Shown: positions 1-10,533, numbered from the stretch's first letter. The stretch is DNA of 64,000 nt from Sanderia malayensis (GCA_013076295.1 RQOL01000915.1:1054001-1118000); one strand, 5' to 3'. The notes: generated from the letters alone by a model not told the origin. Made by a program: numbers and translations.

Positions 1-1148
1 TTTTTGATATCATTATTACTAAAAATGTTTTTTAACATGTCTCTATTATTATGATATGACTAATTCTCGATATAAGTATAATATCAATAATTTTTAAAAA
101 AAAATTATTACATTTTGCTGCTTCTCTGGTTATATTTCCCTGGAATCATCTGGAACATAAACAATAGAATAAATGATTACAAAATAATGAAATCACTAAA
201 TGCTTGAACGTAAGAGTATGATGTGAAGAATATTCGCATAGGGCTATTATGAGGTGTGGAAGTGAATTTTCAAATGTACATTTTGATGAGGTCTTTCCAT
301 TACGCTCCATGATAAACGCTCTTTGAACACTGTTCCTCTCAGAAATGTCTGAAAACCCGTAAAAGGTTCAAAAAAGCCTCTGTTTACGCATATCTGCACA
401 TGCAAGGCCTATAATTTTTGGCATGCTTTCACAGCTACTGGTACTGATAAATTGACTCACCCGTCGTGCAGTTGCCATCATACTCTGCTCTGGCATAGAA
501 CAAAAGAAAGATTTCTCAGAGCATGCCATTCTAAACTATGGCCAAAGGAAACTCACGATCCTGCTGCAGGAATTGAAACTGTAACAGTAGAGAGAGCAAG
601 AATATTAGTAATCCCTTTTCTAACCTGCGTTGCCAGTGGCGGTGCCAGGGGGGACTGGGGGGACAAGCCCCCTACTTTTGCAAACGATGGTCCTCCTTGC
701 TTATTGACCAAATCCGATGATCAATTTTTCGAAAAGGGTAAGGGTGTGGTCATGTTCCTAAAATTCCTGATGACACCCTATTCCCCTCATTTTTTAAAGG
801 ATGGTGCCGCCACTATGCGATGCAAACCCTTCTCTCGATGAATAGGTTTTGGAACGCAGGCTAGCCCTTTTTGCGTTGCGGTGGCCTTGCGCTTTTGGCG
901 TTCAGTTTAATTATTGTGCAGCTGTGTCGTGTAGTTGCAGTGTTGTTATTCAATTTTGGGACAAAATGAGTGAATCCCTGGGTTATGAATCAATCTATAC
1001 ATCGTTAATATCCTACCTTCTAATCATTTTGTGACACTCTCCAACTCTTTTAGGGAATGTTTAATCCACAGCAATCACAGAAACCATCCGCCATTTCTTT
1101 TTTTGTGTTTGGCTTTTGCCATAGAGTCAGCCTCTTTTTCATATTTCC
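1..1148. other. AT-rich intergenic DNA, no gene recognised
   Basis: No conserved domain, splice-bounded exon or RNA gene was recognised here. Two short open frames (452-841 and 849-1034) have no recognisable motif and a non-coding-like composition. A G/C-rich stretch near 640-680 (a run of G, then a run of C) resembles a fragment of a dispersed repeat, but that cannot be tested from one copy. Confidence 0.5.
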
Positions 1149-1320
1149 ATTCGTTGCAAATTGTTGCAAATCGTTGCAAATTGTTTTAGAATGATTGTAA
1201 ATCGTCTCAAATTGTTGTAAATTCCTTCATTCAGAAATTGTGGCAAATCTAAAAGAAAATGTTTCACAATCATCTCAAAGTTGTTTCAAAATCTTTGTGA
1301 ATCGTTTTCATACACAGCGA
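1149..1320. repeat. Degenerate 11-bp tandem repeat
   Basis: Units of the form TTGCAAATYG repeat with a period of about 11 bp. They are cleanest at 1150-1185 and decay into related ATTGTAAATCG and TTGTTTCAAAAT units toward 1320. This is a small minisatellite in the 3' flank of the NUDCD1-like gene, with no coding meaning. Confidence 0.6.
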
Positions 1321-1409
1321 TAAGCTTGGATTTTGAGAAAAAATGGGTTCAACAAAAGGCCAGGTCCTTACTGTATGTCAATCATTCATGAGACAAAAGT
1401 GAAAGGGAT

Positions 1410-1611
1410 CCATAGTCAATAGAAGGGAATGGTCTGGAAGCCTTTTGTTTCATTTTCTTGTTTATGGATGTCTAACTGTTCTTAACCATGCACAAATTAT
1501 GTTTGAATTCTTTACAATATGGATTTTTGAATGAATAGAAAGTCACTGTTGAAAAAAGTTAGCAAAAACATACAAAAAAGGCTTCCAGGCCATTCCTTCT
1601 ATTTACTATGG
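1410..1611. repeat. Short inverted repeat pair, hairpin/MITE-like
   Basis: A segment of about 33 bp beginning CCATAGTCAATAGAAGG (1410-1442) recurs in inverted orientation at 1580-1611. The spacer is about 137 bp. The arms differ at only a few positions. The structure could be a small non-autonomous element or a local hairpin. No clear target duplication was seen. Confidence 0.5.
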
Positions 1612-1647
1612 TTCATCTACGAAGAAGAACGGGAGTGAAATAAAAAA

Positions 1648-2028
1648 CTAAAGTATGTGGATAGTATATAAAGAATTACTTGTTAATACAAACAGTGATT
1701 CTGAAGACGCCCTCACTCCTAATACTTCTTCGGACGTTGGTAGTTCAATTATATACTGACTACCCTGATTATCTGATATAGACTTTGTTACGTATACGTA
1801 TATGTTCCTCACGCAGTCTATGATAGCAACAAACCCGTATTTCTGACTACACGTGACAAACTTTTGGTTCTTCTTTGATGCTTTGAATGTGGTCACGTGC
1901 TTCCAAATCTTGGCATTGTTTTCTGAGGCAATTGGTTTCCAGAGTAACCTATCTACGTCATGGCGTACGCAGAAATGAAATGGGTTGTGGCTGACATTGA
2001 AGAGCAATTGGTGCCCGGATAACGGAGT
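1648..2028 (-). CDS. NUDCD1: NUDCD1-like, C-terminal exon
   Basis: This exon begins after a TATAG acceptor at 2028 in phase 0 and runs 127 codons to a TAG at 1648-1650. It encodes the C-terminal beta-propeller part of NUDCD1. The segment CVRHDVDRLLWKP corresponds to the most conserved stretch of the family, and the end (LFVLTSNSLYTI) matches the usual LFVLT.. C-terminal strand. No lesion is seen in this exon. It is probably the terminal exon because the stop falls where the family protein ends. Confidence 0.75.
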   Translation of the reverse strand, partial: TPLSGHQLLFNVSHNPFHFCVRHDVDRLLWKPIASENNAKIWKHVTTFKASKKNQKFVTCSQKYGFVAIIDCVRNIYVYVTKSISDNQGSQYIIELPTSEEVLGVRASSESLFVLTSNSLYTIHIL

Positions 2029-3105
2029 CTATAAAAATATCAGTGGTTACCAATCAATAATACAAGAAAAATTAATTGCAAGAAAAATCAGACATGTTAT
2101 CAGGTATTATCAGGGACTCCTTGGCATATCTAACGTATAAAGGCAAATTCATCAATGCTCATCTTGAAACCTCAATTTTTGGTCAAAATATTCCTCTGAA
2201 CCAGGTTTGTAGGTGTGTAGTATTTTTGCAAATCTGCCCGCAGGCCTTTGACCCAATACATTTCCTACCCATTTCACATTGCCAAGATATTTAGCATAAA
2301 AACCCTGGAATTACCTGAAGAATAATTCTTCCATCTTCTTTATCTAAAACAGAAATCTTGAAATCTTTGAAAACAGAATTCTGTTGCCATATCACATTCT
2401 TCAATTTGTTCACCCGTGTAAGCAGATGACTATCTTTCTGGTTCATTCATAGCCTCAAACAGGAAAAGTTGGTGTTACTCAGGGACTGAAACTCTTTTAG
2501 AATAAAAAAAATTTCATACAGAAGTAATAATAATAAAAATGATAACAAATCATTCAATTTGCTGATAGTGACAGTGTATGTAATTAGAGAGGCAGTGGTA
2601 CAAACAGATAATAAGCAAAGGAAGCCAAGATAAACTGGACAAAATGAATGAAACGGACTTGTCGTCTTGTTTCAAGATCCTGGGTTTGTCTCCATATCTA
2701 ATTGTCTCCCTCCTTTTGATGCCCTTGTGCCAGTGATTATTCTAAGGAATATTTACAACTCCACCATCATAGGCATTTGAGAGCTTCGATGTGTGCTGCG
2801 CTAAGAATTCAACAGGGGGGCTAAAAATGCGTATCAAGCTAGATTTTCAAAATAAACCCCCTTGCTTAGCCAAAAATGCCACTCTTACTCTAACAGCTAA
2901 GGCGGATGGTTTTAAGAGAAACACCTAATGATCTTTATATTAAAAACCCTCTTAAGATATCAAAACTAAAAGCCACAAATTATGGCATGAAATTGAAAAA
3001 AGGGCACTAAACACCAAACAATTTGAAGATTTAAACAATTGAATTACCTCCATCTTAGTCTGAATTAGTGCACTATAACTTTGTCACTAACATTATACAA
3101 AAGCA

Positions 3106-3790
3106 TCAAATAGTAAAATAAAAGGGGTAAAAATCAGACAAAGAGCTTACCACAGAGTTCCCAGGTTGATGGGCATCATTTTGTTGGCCATTCTGGTCTT
3201 CTACTTTTCCATTAGTATTCTTATTGTTATCATTAGGTGTCTCCACTAAAAGTTTTGATACATTAATCAAATTACAGAAAGCATTTAAAGTCAAAGAGTA
3301 CGGGATGGGTTGGATTAAAACATTCACAAATCTGGACTGAAATTTAAAGTGCAAGATTTTGGAGACAGTGAAAACAGATTCTATTCAAATGTAATAAGAT
3401 AATAGCGAGGGAAATAAAGGAACTATTGTCAACAGGAAAGGCTGAAAAGATATGAGGAAACCAAAAGAAAGGAAATTGCAGAAAGATAAAAGTAAAAAAG
3501 ACTGCTTAATGAAAAGACAATAGCAAGACACCTCAAGCAGTGGCAAATCCTTGGATAAAACTAGAGGGCCTCAACCAGGCATAGGGCCTAAATGTACTGT
3601 GAGACAGAACTTCAAATATCCCAGAGGTTGAATGAATCAAAGTTTTTTAAGAGAGAGTTTTCAAAATTATGTCCTTTTGGAGGGTTTCATCCCTACTAAA
3701 AATAGCTGAAGTGTCCATTAGGTCTTTTTCTTCTTCTCCATTACTATCGTTGTCACTAGGTGTCTCTACTCTAATGTCGTCCAGCATTTG
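3106..3790 (-). repeat. Duplicated acidic exon-like module in NUDCD1 locus
   Basis: Two minus-strand segments, around 3190-3280 and 3695-3790, share a VETP(S/N)DN core followed by acidic and Asn-rich residues, and are similar at the nucleotide level. They lie where NUDCD1 has its acidic linker before the CS domain. One may be a functional linker exon and the other a local duplicate. Neither has clean splice sites on both sides that I can defend. Confidence 0.4.
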
Positions 3791-3948
3791 CTTGACAGAA
3801 TGTTTTGTTGCACATTAATTATAGGGGAGCTCAAATAAACTTGGAGAAAATGGTTTGAAATTTTTAAAGAATTCAGTAAAAACAGAGGTCAAAATAGTAT
3901 TCCGCTTCAAAATAAACTTCCAGTCAAACATTGTTTACACATACTTAC

Positions 3949-4471
3949 CACCACTGTTTCCATCGACTACTTTAAACTCTCCTTCACTTGCAATAATCAA
4001 GGCTGTGACATCAGGAGCTTGTGACGCGTATGTTGGCACTGACATACCAACAAAGGTTTTGCTGTAATTACAGACAAACTGATCCCCAGCAGTTGCAGCC
4101 TCCTTGTTATTCTACACAAAAGCTAACCACTGCACGCTAACTTTTGCTTGGCTAGAAGATGACATTTTCTCGTCCTCTAAACTAATTATTGTACAATGAA
4201 TATTTCCGCTTGTGTCCGTTGACGCATTACACAAGTAGAATGAAGACTCTGCTTCATAAACAACAGATTGCTCAAAGCTCCAATGTTGCTTTTCAACCAG
4301 ACTTTCCCTTCTACCACCTGATATTAGGTAGATTTTTCTAGCTCCGTCATTGAATAAACATGTTTCTGAAGATGGAAAACTATGTGACGGGGAAATGTGC
4401 TCTTTAATTTTTACTGACAGGGGTGCAGGGAACTGGCAAAGTTTGATTGGTGAGTTGAAAGATTCATTTTC
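3949..4471 (-). CDS. NUDCD1: NUDCD1-like, internal exon with in-frame TAG
   Basis: This exon is bounded by an acceptor ending TTTCAG (exon begins 4471) and a consensus GTAAGT donor (exon ends 3949). One frame encodes about 174 codons of propeller-type sequence, including VSVQWLAFV and, after the stop, SVPTYASQAPDVTALIIAS, which fits the SVPHYAAIEPDG-like region of the family. A TAG at 4112-4114 interrupts the frame. Removing it by splicing would need an impossibly short intron. It is either a real nonsense mutation or a base error. Confidence 0.65.
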
Positions 4472-4900
4472 CTGAAACGATATGAATGAATGTTTCAGAA
4501 TGACTATATGCTATTAATAGAAGAGTAAAAATATTGAAAACAACAATAAAACTGGCATCAGTGCTACCAAATTAATGTGAATATTTAATTTATTTCATTC
4601 CATGTATTGATTCAAACTTTATACGTGACAGAGCTGAACATCCAGTGTGGAAAACTTGTTCTCGCTTGCAACACGGCTTCCACCTTTTCTATTGTTTTTA
4701 GTTGTTTTGTCGCATCTTTTCTATTGTCTTATGAAAAAGTATATTTTGTTCTGAAGAAGTCATTGATTTTGATTGCTGCTTTGCGTAGGAAAAACACAAA
4801 ATATTTTCCATGTGCTCCAAAAACGATGGATAAGCCACAAGTGTCAAAAACTTACTTTATCTATGTTAGGTGGGAGCAAGCGGGAGTGGAAAATATTGGT

Positions 4901-5255
4901 ATTTCGAAACATTGTGGCTATTCATACGGCACCCGTACGCTGACTTCCATTTGCTGCGCATGCGTTAAGCAAGAGGGCAGAAGTCCTACCCACAATTCTA
5001 CCCACAATTCTACAAGATTAAAGCTTAGATTATAAATATTTCGTTGAACTATTGTAACATTGTGGATCAATTGAAGCACAGATCCACTCGTTAGGGAGGG
5101 GATAGTAAAGGCTTTTTGGAAGAAATATTTATTCATACACGAAGTTAGAAGTATTCAATATTTGATTTACGTATGCTCAAATGAATCCCGTATGAATAGC
5201 AAATAGAAGTCATCATACGGGTGCCGTATGAATAGCCAAGGCAATTTCGAAAAAA
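4901..5255. mobile_element. MITE-like element with about 55-bp inverted ends
   Basis: The sequence GGCTATTCATACGGCACCCG near 4916 recurs inverted near 5237, and similarity extends to about 55 bp on each side (4901-4955 and 5196-5255). The interior of about 240 bp has no gene. Size, terminal inversion and lack of coding capacity fit a MITE lying in an intron of the NUDCD1-like gene. Target duplication was not resolved. Confidence 0.5.
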
Positions 5256-5272
5256 TTTATATGCCTACCTAC

Positions 5273-5401
5273 CTTATTGTAAGTCACGCAAATGACGGAA
5301 AAATTCTTATCTATAAAATATAAAGCATCTTCTTCCTCATTCCATCTGTCTAACGACAATAAATTCTGTGCTGCATGAGCTCGAAGAGTACGGGTAATGT
5401 T
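5273..5401 (-). CDS. NUDCD1: NUDCD1-like, N-terminal propeller exon
   Basis: This is an open 43-codon segment between an AAG acceptor (exon starts 5401) and a GTAGGT donor after 5273. It contains LLSLDRWNEEEDALYFIDK, which corresponds to the region of NUDCD1 with a D-x-W followed by an aromatic-Ile-Asp motif (YYID in vertebrates). An alternative reading is a longer exon reaching about 5580, but that would require frame changes. Confidence 0.6.
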
Positions 5402-6534
5402 CTTCAGTCAAGGGATAATAGGCCACCTGTTCTAAGAGATTCAAGCTCTTCAACTCCGATGCGTCTGTCCCGAGGTGATAGCTGCTGAATCTAGTTCAAG
5501 ATTTCTCTATTTGGTTTTAACGATAGGTATTCCAGGCCTGGAAATTGAATTCTGGCGAGATCTGTTTGAATTTAGTCTGAAATCATATCTGAGCTGAAAG
5601 GTCAAGAAAAGTTCAAAAGGCAAATGACAGCGAAAAGGTCATTGTAATTCGCTCAAAATAGCTCAAACAAATTTCAGTTATGTGATCCACGTGCAAAGAG
5701 CTTTCGAATGATATATTATTCAATATGTTTTGTTGATATTAGTTTCTGCTCATGTGACCTGGTCAATATTCGTGACTATGACTAAATGGCGAAAATTGAA
5801 ATTCAAGCGTACCAACCGGGGTTCATTTATTGAGTCACCTGATAAAAAATAAAACATAGTTTCCCCTCCTTTCAAGTTCCTAAGTTTTAGGAATGCATGA
5901 AGGTAAAGCCATGTTTTTATATTTTTGGTAACTATGCACAACGCCTATACCTCGTATTTTGTGAATTGTGTGATGGATGATAAAATGTTTGTCTCAAAAA
6001 TGGAACCTTGTTAAACCAAAGAGCATTAATCTAACCAGCAGCTAAGACGGTTTAGTTTGTTTTTGAGCCAAGGACAGGTTTAGGTTTAGTGTGTTTTGAG
6101 CCTTCTCAGAGCCAAGAATAATCACATGGTTCATTTGACATGGTCTAGCAAATTGTCAATAAATAGGCTATCACAACCTTGATTTTCCTCAATTATAGGT
6201 CTCAAGCTTTGAACCTTGTTGTTCATCATAAACCATTTAACTAACTCGATGTCACAAACAGGGCAAAGAATTAGCGCTTAAGTTTTCAATTGTACCCAGC
6301 TCCAAGCCTTAGCTGAACAAATTTTCTTGTCTTGGATCTCTTGGATTAAAGCCTTTTTTACAGCCATGAATAATTGTGATTGCCTTCACACATAGAATTA
6401 AGAGGATACTTATATTCTGAACATGAAAAAAGTGAAGGTTTTCAGTGCAGTGATGGACACTGATTCACTTCTTATAAAGTAAAAATAATAAGATAATTGA
6501 TATTATTATATTTTTATTTTAATACCACCTAAAA
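5402..6534. other. Intergenic/intronic DNA with possible decayed 5' exon
   Basis: The first 180 bp contain minus-strand fragments in two frames that could be the first exon of the NUDCD1-like gene, but no intact start was found. The rest is AT-rich with no recognisable gene, RNA or repeat structure. This stretch should contain the intergenic boundary between NUDCD1 and the 3' end of COQ2. Confidence 0.35.
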
Positions 6535-6684
6535 TCAGGCACTAGCGTCATTAATTTCGTCTCTTCTTTTGTCTTTCACTAGATTTCCTATTACAATTCC
6601 AGACAGTAATATCAACCCAATGAATTTATTTGATTTGAATTTTAGCAGGCAGTCTTCTCTACTGTTGATGTCCAAGGTCTTTAT
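6535..6684 (-). CDS. COQ2: COQ2-like, terminal exon
   Basis: The exon starts at 6684 after a TTCTCAG acceptor and runs 50 codons to TGA at 6535-6537. It encodes TLDINSREDC, then a hydrophobic helix (FIGLILLSGIVIGNL) and a short basic tail. This matches the C-terminal end of COQ2, in which an Asp-Cys pair precedes the last transmembrane helix. No lesion is visible. Confidence 0.75.
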   Translation of the reverse strand: MKTLDINSREDCLLKFKSNKFIGLILLSGIVIGNLVKDKRRDEINDASA

Positions 6685-6748
6685 CTGAGAAGATAATAGA
6701 AACAACAGTTTAAAGACACTATTAGAGATACAGTGAGACGACCAATGA

Positions 6749-6840
6749 TCAACGAAAGAGTCCCCATGGCAAAACGATCTTCTTCTTTCTACTTAATATG
6801 GGATCCATGTCATGTCCATCAAGACTGTTTATGTTTCTAA
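6749..6840. repeat. Dispersed repeat fragment, copy 1
   Basis: The segment with GAAAGAGTCCCC, AAAACGA and ATGGGATCCATG-like blocks in that order resembles 20405-20465. Both copies are diverged. It lies in the last intron of the COQ2-like gene, so the open frame 6749-6958 there is not considered a gene. Confidence 0.35.
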
Positions 6841-7291
6841 AACGTTTTACTGGAATGTTTTCAAAATGTTTTACTAGAATGCTATTTTGAAGTTCGGCAC
6901 CGATCAACCACAAATCTTTATTTCTTCCCACGCAGAAATCATGTTCGAGTAGTCGCAAGCAACCCTAGCAGGCAAGGAAAAATGTAATTAAATATCAAAG
7001 TCATATCAATGGAAAGCACTTGTAGGCTTACTTGAATGATATCTTCGTTATTTTGCAGACAAAAGGGAAAAGAGGCTGGAACTTAGTTCTTCTGTTCTCT
7101 ATATGTCGACAATTTTTCTGAAATAGCAAGATAGATTTTTCTGATATACCTATTCTTAACTCTAAAATTTTCGTTGAGATCAATCTCAAAAATTAACCGT
7201 AGCTAAGTTGGTCTATTTGGCATCAATATAAACTACTTTTGGCATGTTCAAGGTAATATTTGATTTATAGTGGCTTATCAAACTTGTCTAC

Positions 7292-7510
7292 CTCTTTCTG
7301 GCGCATACGGTATATCATTAACTGCCATGCGAGATGAGTAGCAACACCTCCAAGTCCAACATAATAAGGCCATGTCTGATCTGCCTTATTACCAGCAATG
7401 GCTAATAATGTTACCATGCTAACTGAGCACGTGCTGAGCCAAAACGGTGTGTCTTCTTTGAAAAGCAGTACAGTTGATTTCACTCCTATGTCAATGTTGT
7501 CATCTTTATC
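7292..7510 (-). CDS. COQ2: COQ2-like, exon after second Asp-rich motif
   Basis: The exon is bounded by a CAAACAG acceptor (start 7510, phase 0) and a GTAGAC donor after 7292. It encodes DKDDNIDIGVKSTVLLF, then a membrane helix and a WPYYVGLGGVATHLAWQ segment, closely following the UbiA/COQ2 family. The donor is not certain: family length suggests the exon could end about 30 bp earlier, but no GT donor in the correct phase exists there. Confidence 0.75.
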
Positions 7511-8763
7511 CTGTTTGAAGAAAATATCTTTGAGAATTTTTTAGGACAATATGCAATTGGTGTATGCTAATGATTGTGAGAGTTGTATGAAACATAAGCT
7601 CATGCCGGGGACTAATCCTTCCTAAACTATAAAATACAGTAAAAGAAAACCGCATATTGGAAGTTAGAGCCTTCACCAAATAAGAACCTACAGCCTAAAA
7701 CTTGCCTTTATGTTCCTTTAAGAACCATTTCACCCTGAATAAGAAAAAGGTTCTTATCTTACAGAATTATTATCCAAATCGAAGAAAATACTGATCTCCT
7801 TCTTCTGGGACTCCTTTCACACCTCGCCCCTAGCATAAACATGGTTGTAGATATTCTACCCTTGGTAGCAAAGGTATGAGTTTATATAGATTGGTACAAA
7901 TCTAGTAGCTAGATCTAGTAGCTAGAAGATCACTTAACCCTTTCCCTGTCCTTGTTTTTTGTGACGTCATTGAGAAAGGGGCCTAGAAATTACTAACAAC
8001 TAAAAACCAAGGCTTCTGAGACTCGTCAAAATATTGAAGGCGTAAAAAATGAGCTTTCTTGTCTAAACCTGAAATGATTGCGGTTACTTACGGTTACTTC
8101 ACAAAGTCCTCTTCAGTGAAAATCCTTCACTGAGCACAGTCATTTCAAGATGACGTTCAAGAAGTAACACGACGTTTTTTAACGTTGCTTTAGTTCTAAC
8201 GCTCTTCTGTCCACGTTCCGTAAAGCGCTGCTAGGCGGAGTTTATTCATACTCAATCCCTCTTTGACATCCTCCATGCTAACTTGTATTCCTGTTATTTT
8301 TCTTCGTTTTTTGCCTTTTATAAAATGTTTGGTCGTTTCTTCCACTTGACACCATTCACAAAGAATATTCTTATTTGACCCTTTGTAGTTGCATTTTGTT
8401 CTTATCATATTCAGTTTTATTCTTATAATCTGTCTGCAGTTCTTGATTGCGAATGATGCATACCGTGTTGATTATGACCGCCCTGAACCATTATGACCGT
8501 TCCTAAGAATTATAACATCCTCGAGAAAAATCTAAGGAATTCTCAGTGAGCTTTGGACAAAATATTTCCTCCCCAAATCAACACTAAAACTGGACCTTTC
8601 AACGGGGCACTCGACGGGGGTGTTTCAAGATGAAAATGAGAGAATAAAGAAATACAGAAAGTAAAAAGGAATGCATTGCCCGATAAAAGGAGGAAAAAAC
8701 CAGGAACATGAAAGAATATGGTCTGAAAACTCCATAAACCAGTAGGCTGTTAGATTTTCTTAC
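7511..8763. other. COQ2 intronic region lacking an expected exon
   Basis: I searched this stretch by eye on the minus strand for the COQ2 exon that should link phase 1 (8764) to phase 0 (7510) and found none. A minus-strand frame at 8196-8408 contains a C-x2-C then T-x2-H pattern (CEWCQVEETTKH) resembling the Cys/His motif after some LINE reverse transcriptases. It may be a LINE tail fragment that replaced or displaced the exon. Confidence 0.4.
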
Positions 8764-8849
8764 CTAGGTAGACCTGTGGCAAGTATGTGAATCTTTTCAT
8801 AAGTGGATAAGTTACCACAAAGAACATTGATGAGGCTCCAAGAAATATG
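8764..8849 (-). CDS. COQ2: COQ2-like, transmembrane exon
   Basis: This 86-nt exon has a consensus acceptor (ATCACAG, start 8849) and donor (GTAAGA after 8764). It enters in phase 2 and leaves in phase 1. It encodes GASSMFFVVTYPLMKRFTYL followed by PQVYLG, the characteristic YPLMKR..YWPQ..LG block of COQ2. The entering phase agrees with the exon at 9630-9758. Confidence 0.75.
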
Positions 8850-9629
8850 CTGTGATAGAAAAATAATATTTCAATCAGAAATAGTTATAATTGTATGCCC
8901 CAGTAATAGTATGATTTTCGTGTAGAAACAGCATATGTAGATGAGCTGCTCGGTGCTAGATGTTCTGGACGACGTGAATTTGAAACCACTCTAGAATCTC
9001 TGGTAGATTTCAGCTGTCAACAAAAATTCATTCCAAGAGTTACCGTCTTGAAAACAATTTTACACAGTGAGTAATGGAAAGTAGTGTGGATGAACAATCT
9101 CGTTTTTTGCCTTCTTTTCTAAGAGGCAGTCTGAGCCGATCACTAAAAGTCGCTTGTTGGCAATCTAAGATCTTTTCAAAAAGAGAATTGCTTGAAAAAT
9201 TGGCAATGAATTCGGATGGCCGGCTTAATTTCACACCCTTCTAGTTCTCTTTGAAAAATAGTGAAAAAATTTGTGGGGTGCTTGGGACAATGGCTTTATA
9301 GTCAAGTAGTCAAGTATACTGTGAGAAGATTTGAAGACGTCAAAAAAATGATTGTGTCCCTTTAAATCCTTGCACTACATACTTCTTACAAGTAAGAAAT
9401 TCGGGTGGAATATTTCACATGCAAACTACTTTAGATCAACAAAGAAACGCCCTTCGCATAAATCCCTTGGCCAAAAACGCATTTCAAGCATATTTTTAAA
9501 AAGGGCGGGGAGTCATTAGATGATGAAATATTCCTTAGCAAAGAACACAAGGCTCAACTCAAATTTCATGTTTCCAATAAAAAGCGCATTTTTAATTTAA
9601 CAGGCATTTTTGTGCAGAGGCATTCTTAC

Positions 9630-9758
9630 CTGTACCAACTAAGTGATAGAAGAACCATCAAACCACATGACAGAATACAAGCTAGGAATGTCAATGCCTG
9701 ATGATGTGTGATGTGTGATCTGTCCAGCAGCAAGAGGCCTATCTTTCGTTCTCACAAG
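9630..9758 (-). CDS. COQ2: COQ2-like exon with 7-bp frameshifting duplication
   Basis: The exon begins at 9758 after a TTACAAG acceptor and ends before GTAAGA at 9630. It starts in the frame of LVRTKDRPLAAGQITHH and ends in the frame of QALTFLACILSCGLMVLLSL, both COQ2-like. The two frames are separated by a tandem 7-bp duplication (TGTGATG repeated, near 9700-9720 on the plus strand). With a single copy the exon phase would match its downstream neighbour. Confidence 0.7.
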
Positions 9759-9984
9759 CTTGTAAGTAGACAATAATTTTTAAGACTATTGACATTGACA
9801 TATTGAGAAGCTTAAACAAAACTTGTCATTCTAGATTCAAATCAGAGGGATGACTCACTTACCGAAAGACCACACATTGCTTCATGATCCAAGTTCAGAT
9901 TTTGAAGCCATTCATAGCTGTTAATTTTGTTTCTTATTTCGTTTACTTTATCACGCTATTTCATGAATGAATAACCGGGGATTA
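9759..9984. other. Flank between COQ2 remnant and Academ-like element
   Basis: This is AT-rich DNA. On the minus strand a short open stretch ending at a GTAAGTGAG donor near 9862 reads coding-like (ending HEAMCGLS), but it does not match COQ2 and no start or acceptor is clear. It remains a possible unrelated exon. Confidence 0.25.
9982..9984. other. Candidate 3-bp target site duplication (TTA), left
   Basis: TTA abuts the left terminal inverted repeat here, and TTA also follows the right repeat at 18888-18890. Three-base duplications are reported for Academ-type elements, but three A/T bases can match by chance, so the support is weak. Confidence 0.4.
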
Positions 9985-10120
9985 TAGTCCAGTCAATGTA
10001 GATCATATTTTAGGTCAACCTGGAATAAATTGCAACAGAAACGTTTTCTTTGTTTCTAACATTCCTAGGCATTATAGAATAACATACTAAAAACTTACCG
10101 AGATCGGATCAGGCAAATTT
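9985..10120 (+). repeat. Left terminal inverted repeat of Academ-like element
   Basis: The outer end reads TAGTCCAGTCAAT. Internal blocks CCTGGAATAAATTGCA and ATACTAAAAACTTACC match the inverted right end at 18762-18887, with small indels. Homology fades inside about 10120. The imperfect match suggests an old insertion or flexible ends. Confidence 0.75.
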
Positions 10121-10533
10121 CCAGAAATTGAGTTTTTGTTTTACGAGGTTTAGCAGTTTTTACAATCAAAATTTCGGAACATTCATTACAAACATCTCAA
10201 TCGAAGAGAATCGGTAAAGTTCATTAACATTACTCTACCCAACTCGTCCTGACTATTAGGACTTCTATACTTTTAGACATTACCATGGTACAAATTTGGC
10301 AACATTTTGGCACGTGATCTTTTGATGATGTCATCACAATTTTTGTCACATTTGACAAATTTTTCGAAATTTGCAATTCTGTAAATGGGATAAACATACA
10401 ATAACCAAACTTAATAGATAACACAGATAAACATACAAACCAAAATTAATTAAAGTAGTTGCTTAAATTTGTTCGTAAATTATTTGATTCAATGTAAATT
10501 TTAATATTTGCCAAGTTTCAGGCATACGGCATA

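Larger units (their letters stand above)
1648..5401 (-). pseudogene. NUDCD1: NUDCD1-like gene, multi-exon, with in-frame stop
   Basis: Three exons on the minus strand match successive parts of NUDCD1, a CS-domain/beta-propeller co-chaperone related to NudC: 5273-5401 (N-terminal propeller part), 3949-4471 and 1648-2028 (C-terminus). The order along the minus strand matches the family. The exon at 3949-4471 contains an in-frame TAG at 4112-4114 with coding similarity continuing past it. The regions 5402-5580 and 2318-2430 look like further exon remnants, but only in disagreeing frames, and no CS-domain exon was identified confidently. The locus is therefore a pseudogene, a damaged haplotype, or a gene with assembly errors. 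The family assignment is firm; functional status is not. Confidence 0.65.
6535..9758 (-). pseudogene. COQ2: COQ2-like 4-hydroxybenzoate polyprenyltransferase, damaged
   Basis: Four minus-strand exons (9630-9758, 8764-8849, 7292-7510, 6535-6684) match consecutive parts of COQ2, the mitochondrial inner-membrane UbiA-family enzyme that prenylates 4-hydroxybenzoate in ubiquinone synthesis. Recognisable parts are RTKDRPLAAG, the transmembrane segment before TYPLMKRFTYLPQ, the DDNIDIGVKST region after the second Asp motif, and the C-terminal TLDINSREDC segment. Two defects argue against function. The first listed exon carries a 7-bp tandem duplication that shifts the frame. The exon expected between 8764 and 7510 (phase 1 to phase 0, carrying the second Asp-rich motif) was not found. 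The N-terminal exons would lie upstream of 9758, where the Academ-like element now begins at 9985. Confidence 0.7.

Noticed and set aside
2318..2430. A further NUDCD1 exon before the terminal exon
   Set aside because: Coding-like similarity occurs in two different frames, and an 8-bp local duplication does not reconcile them, so I did not call an exon.
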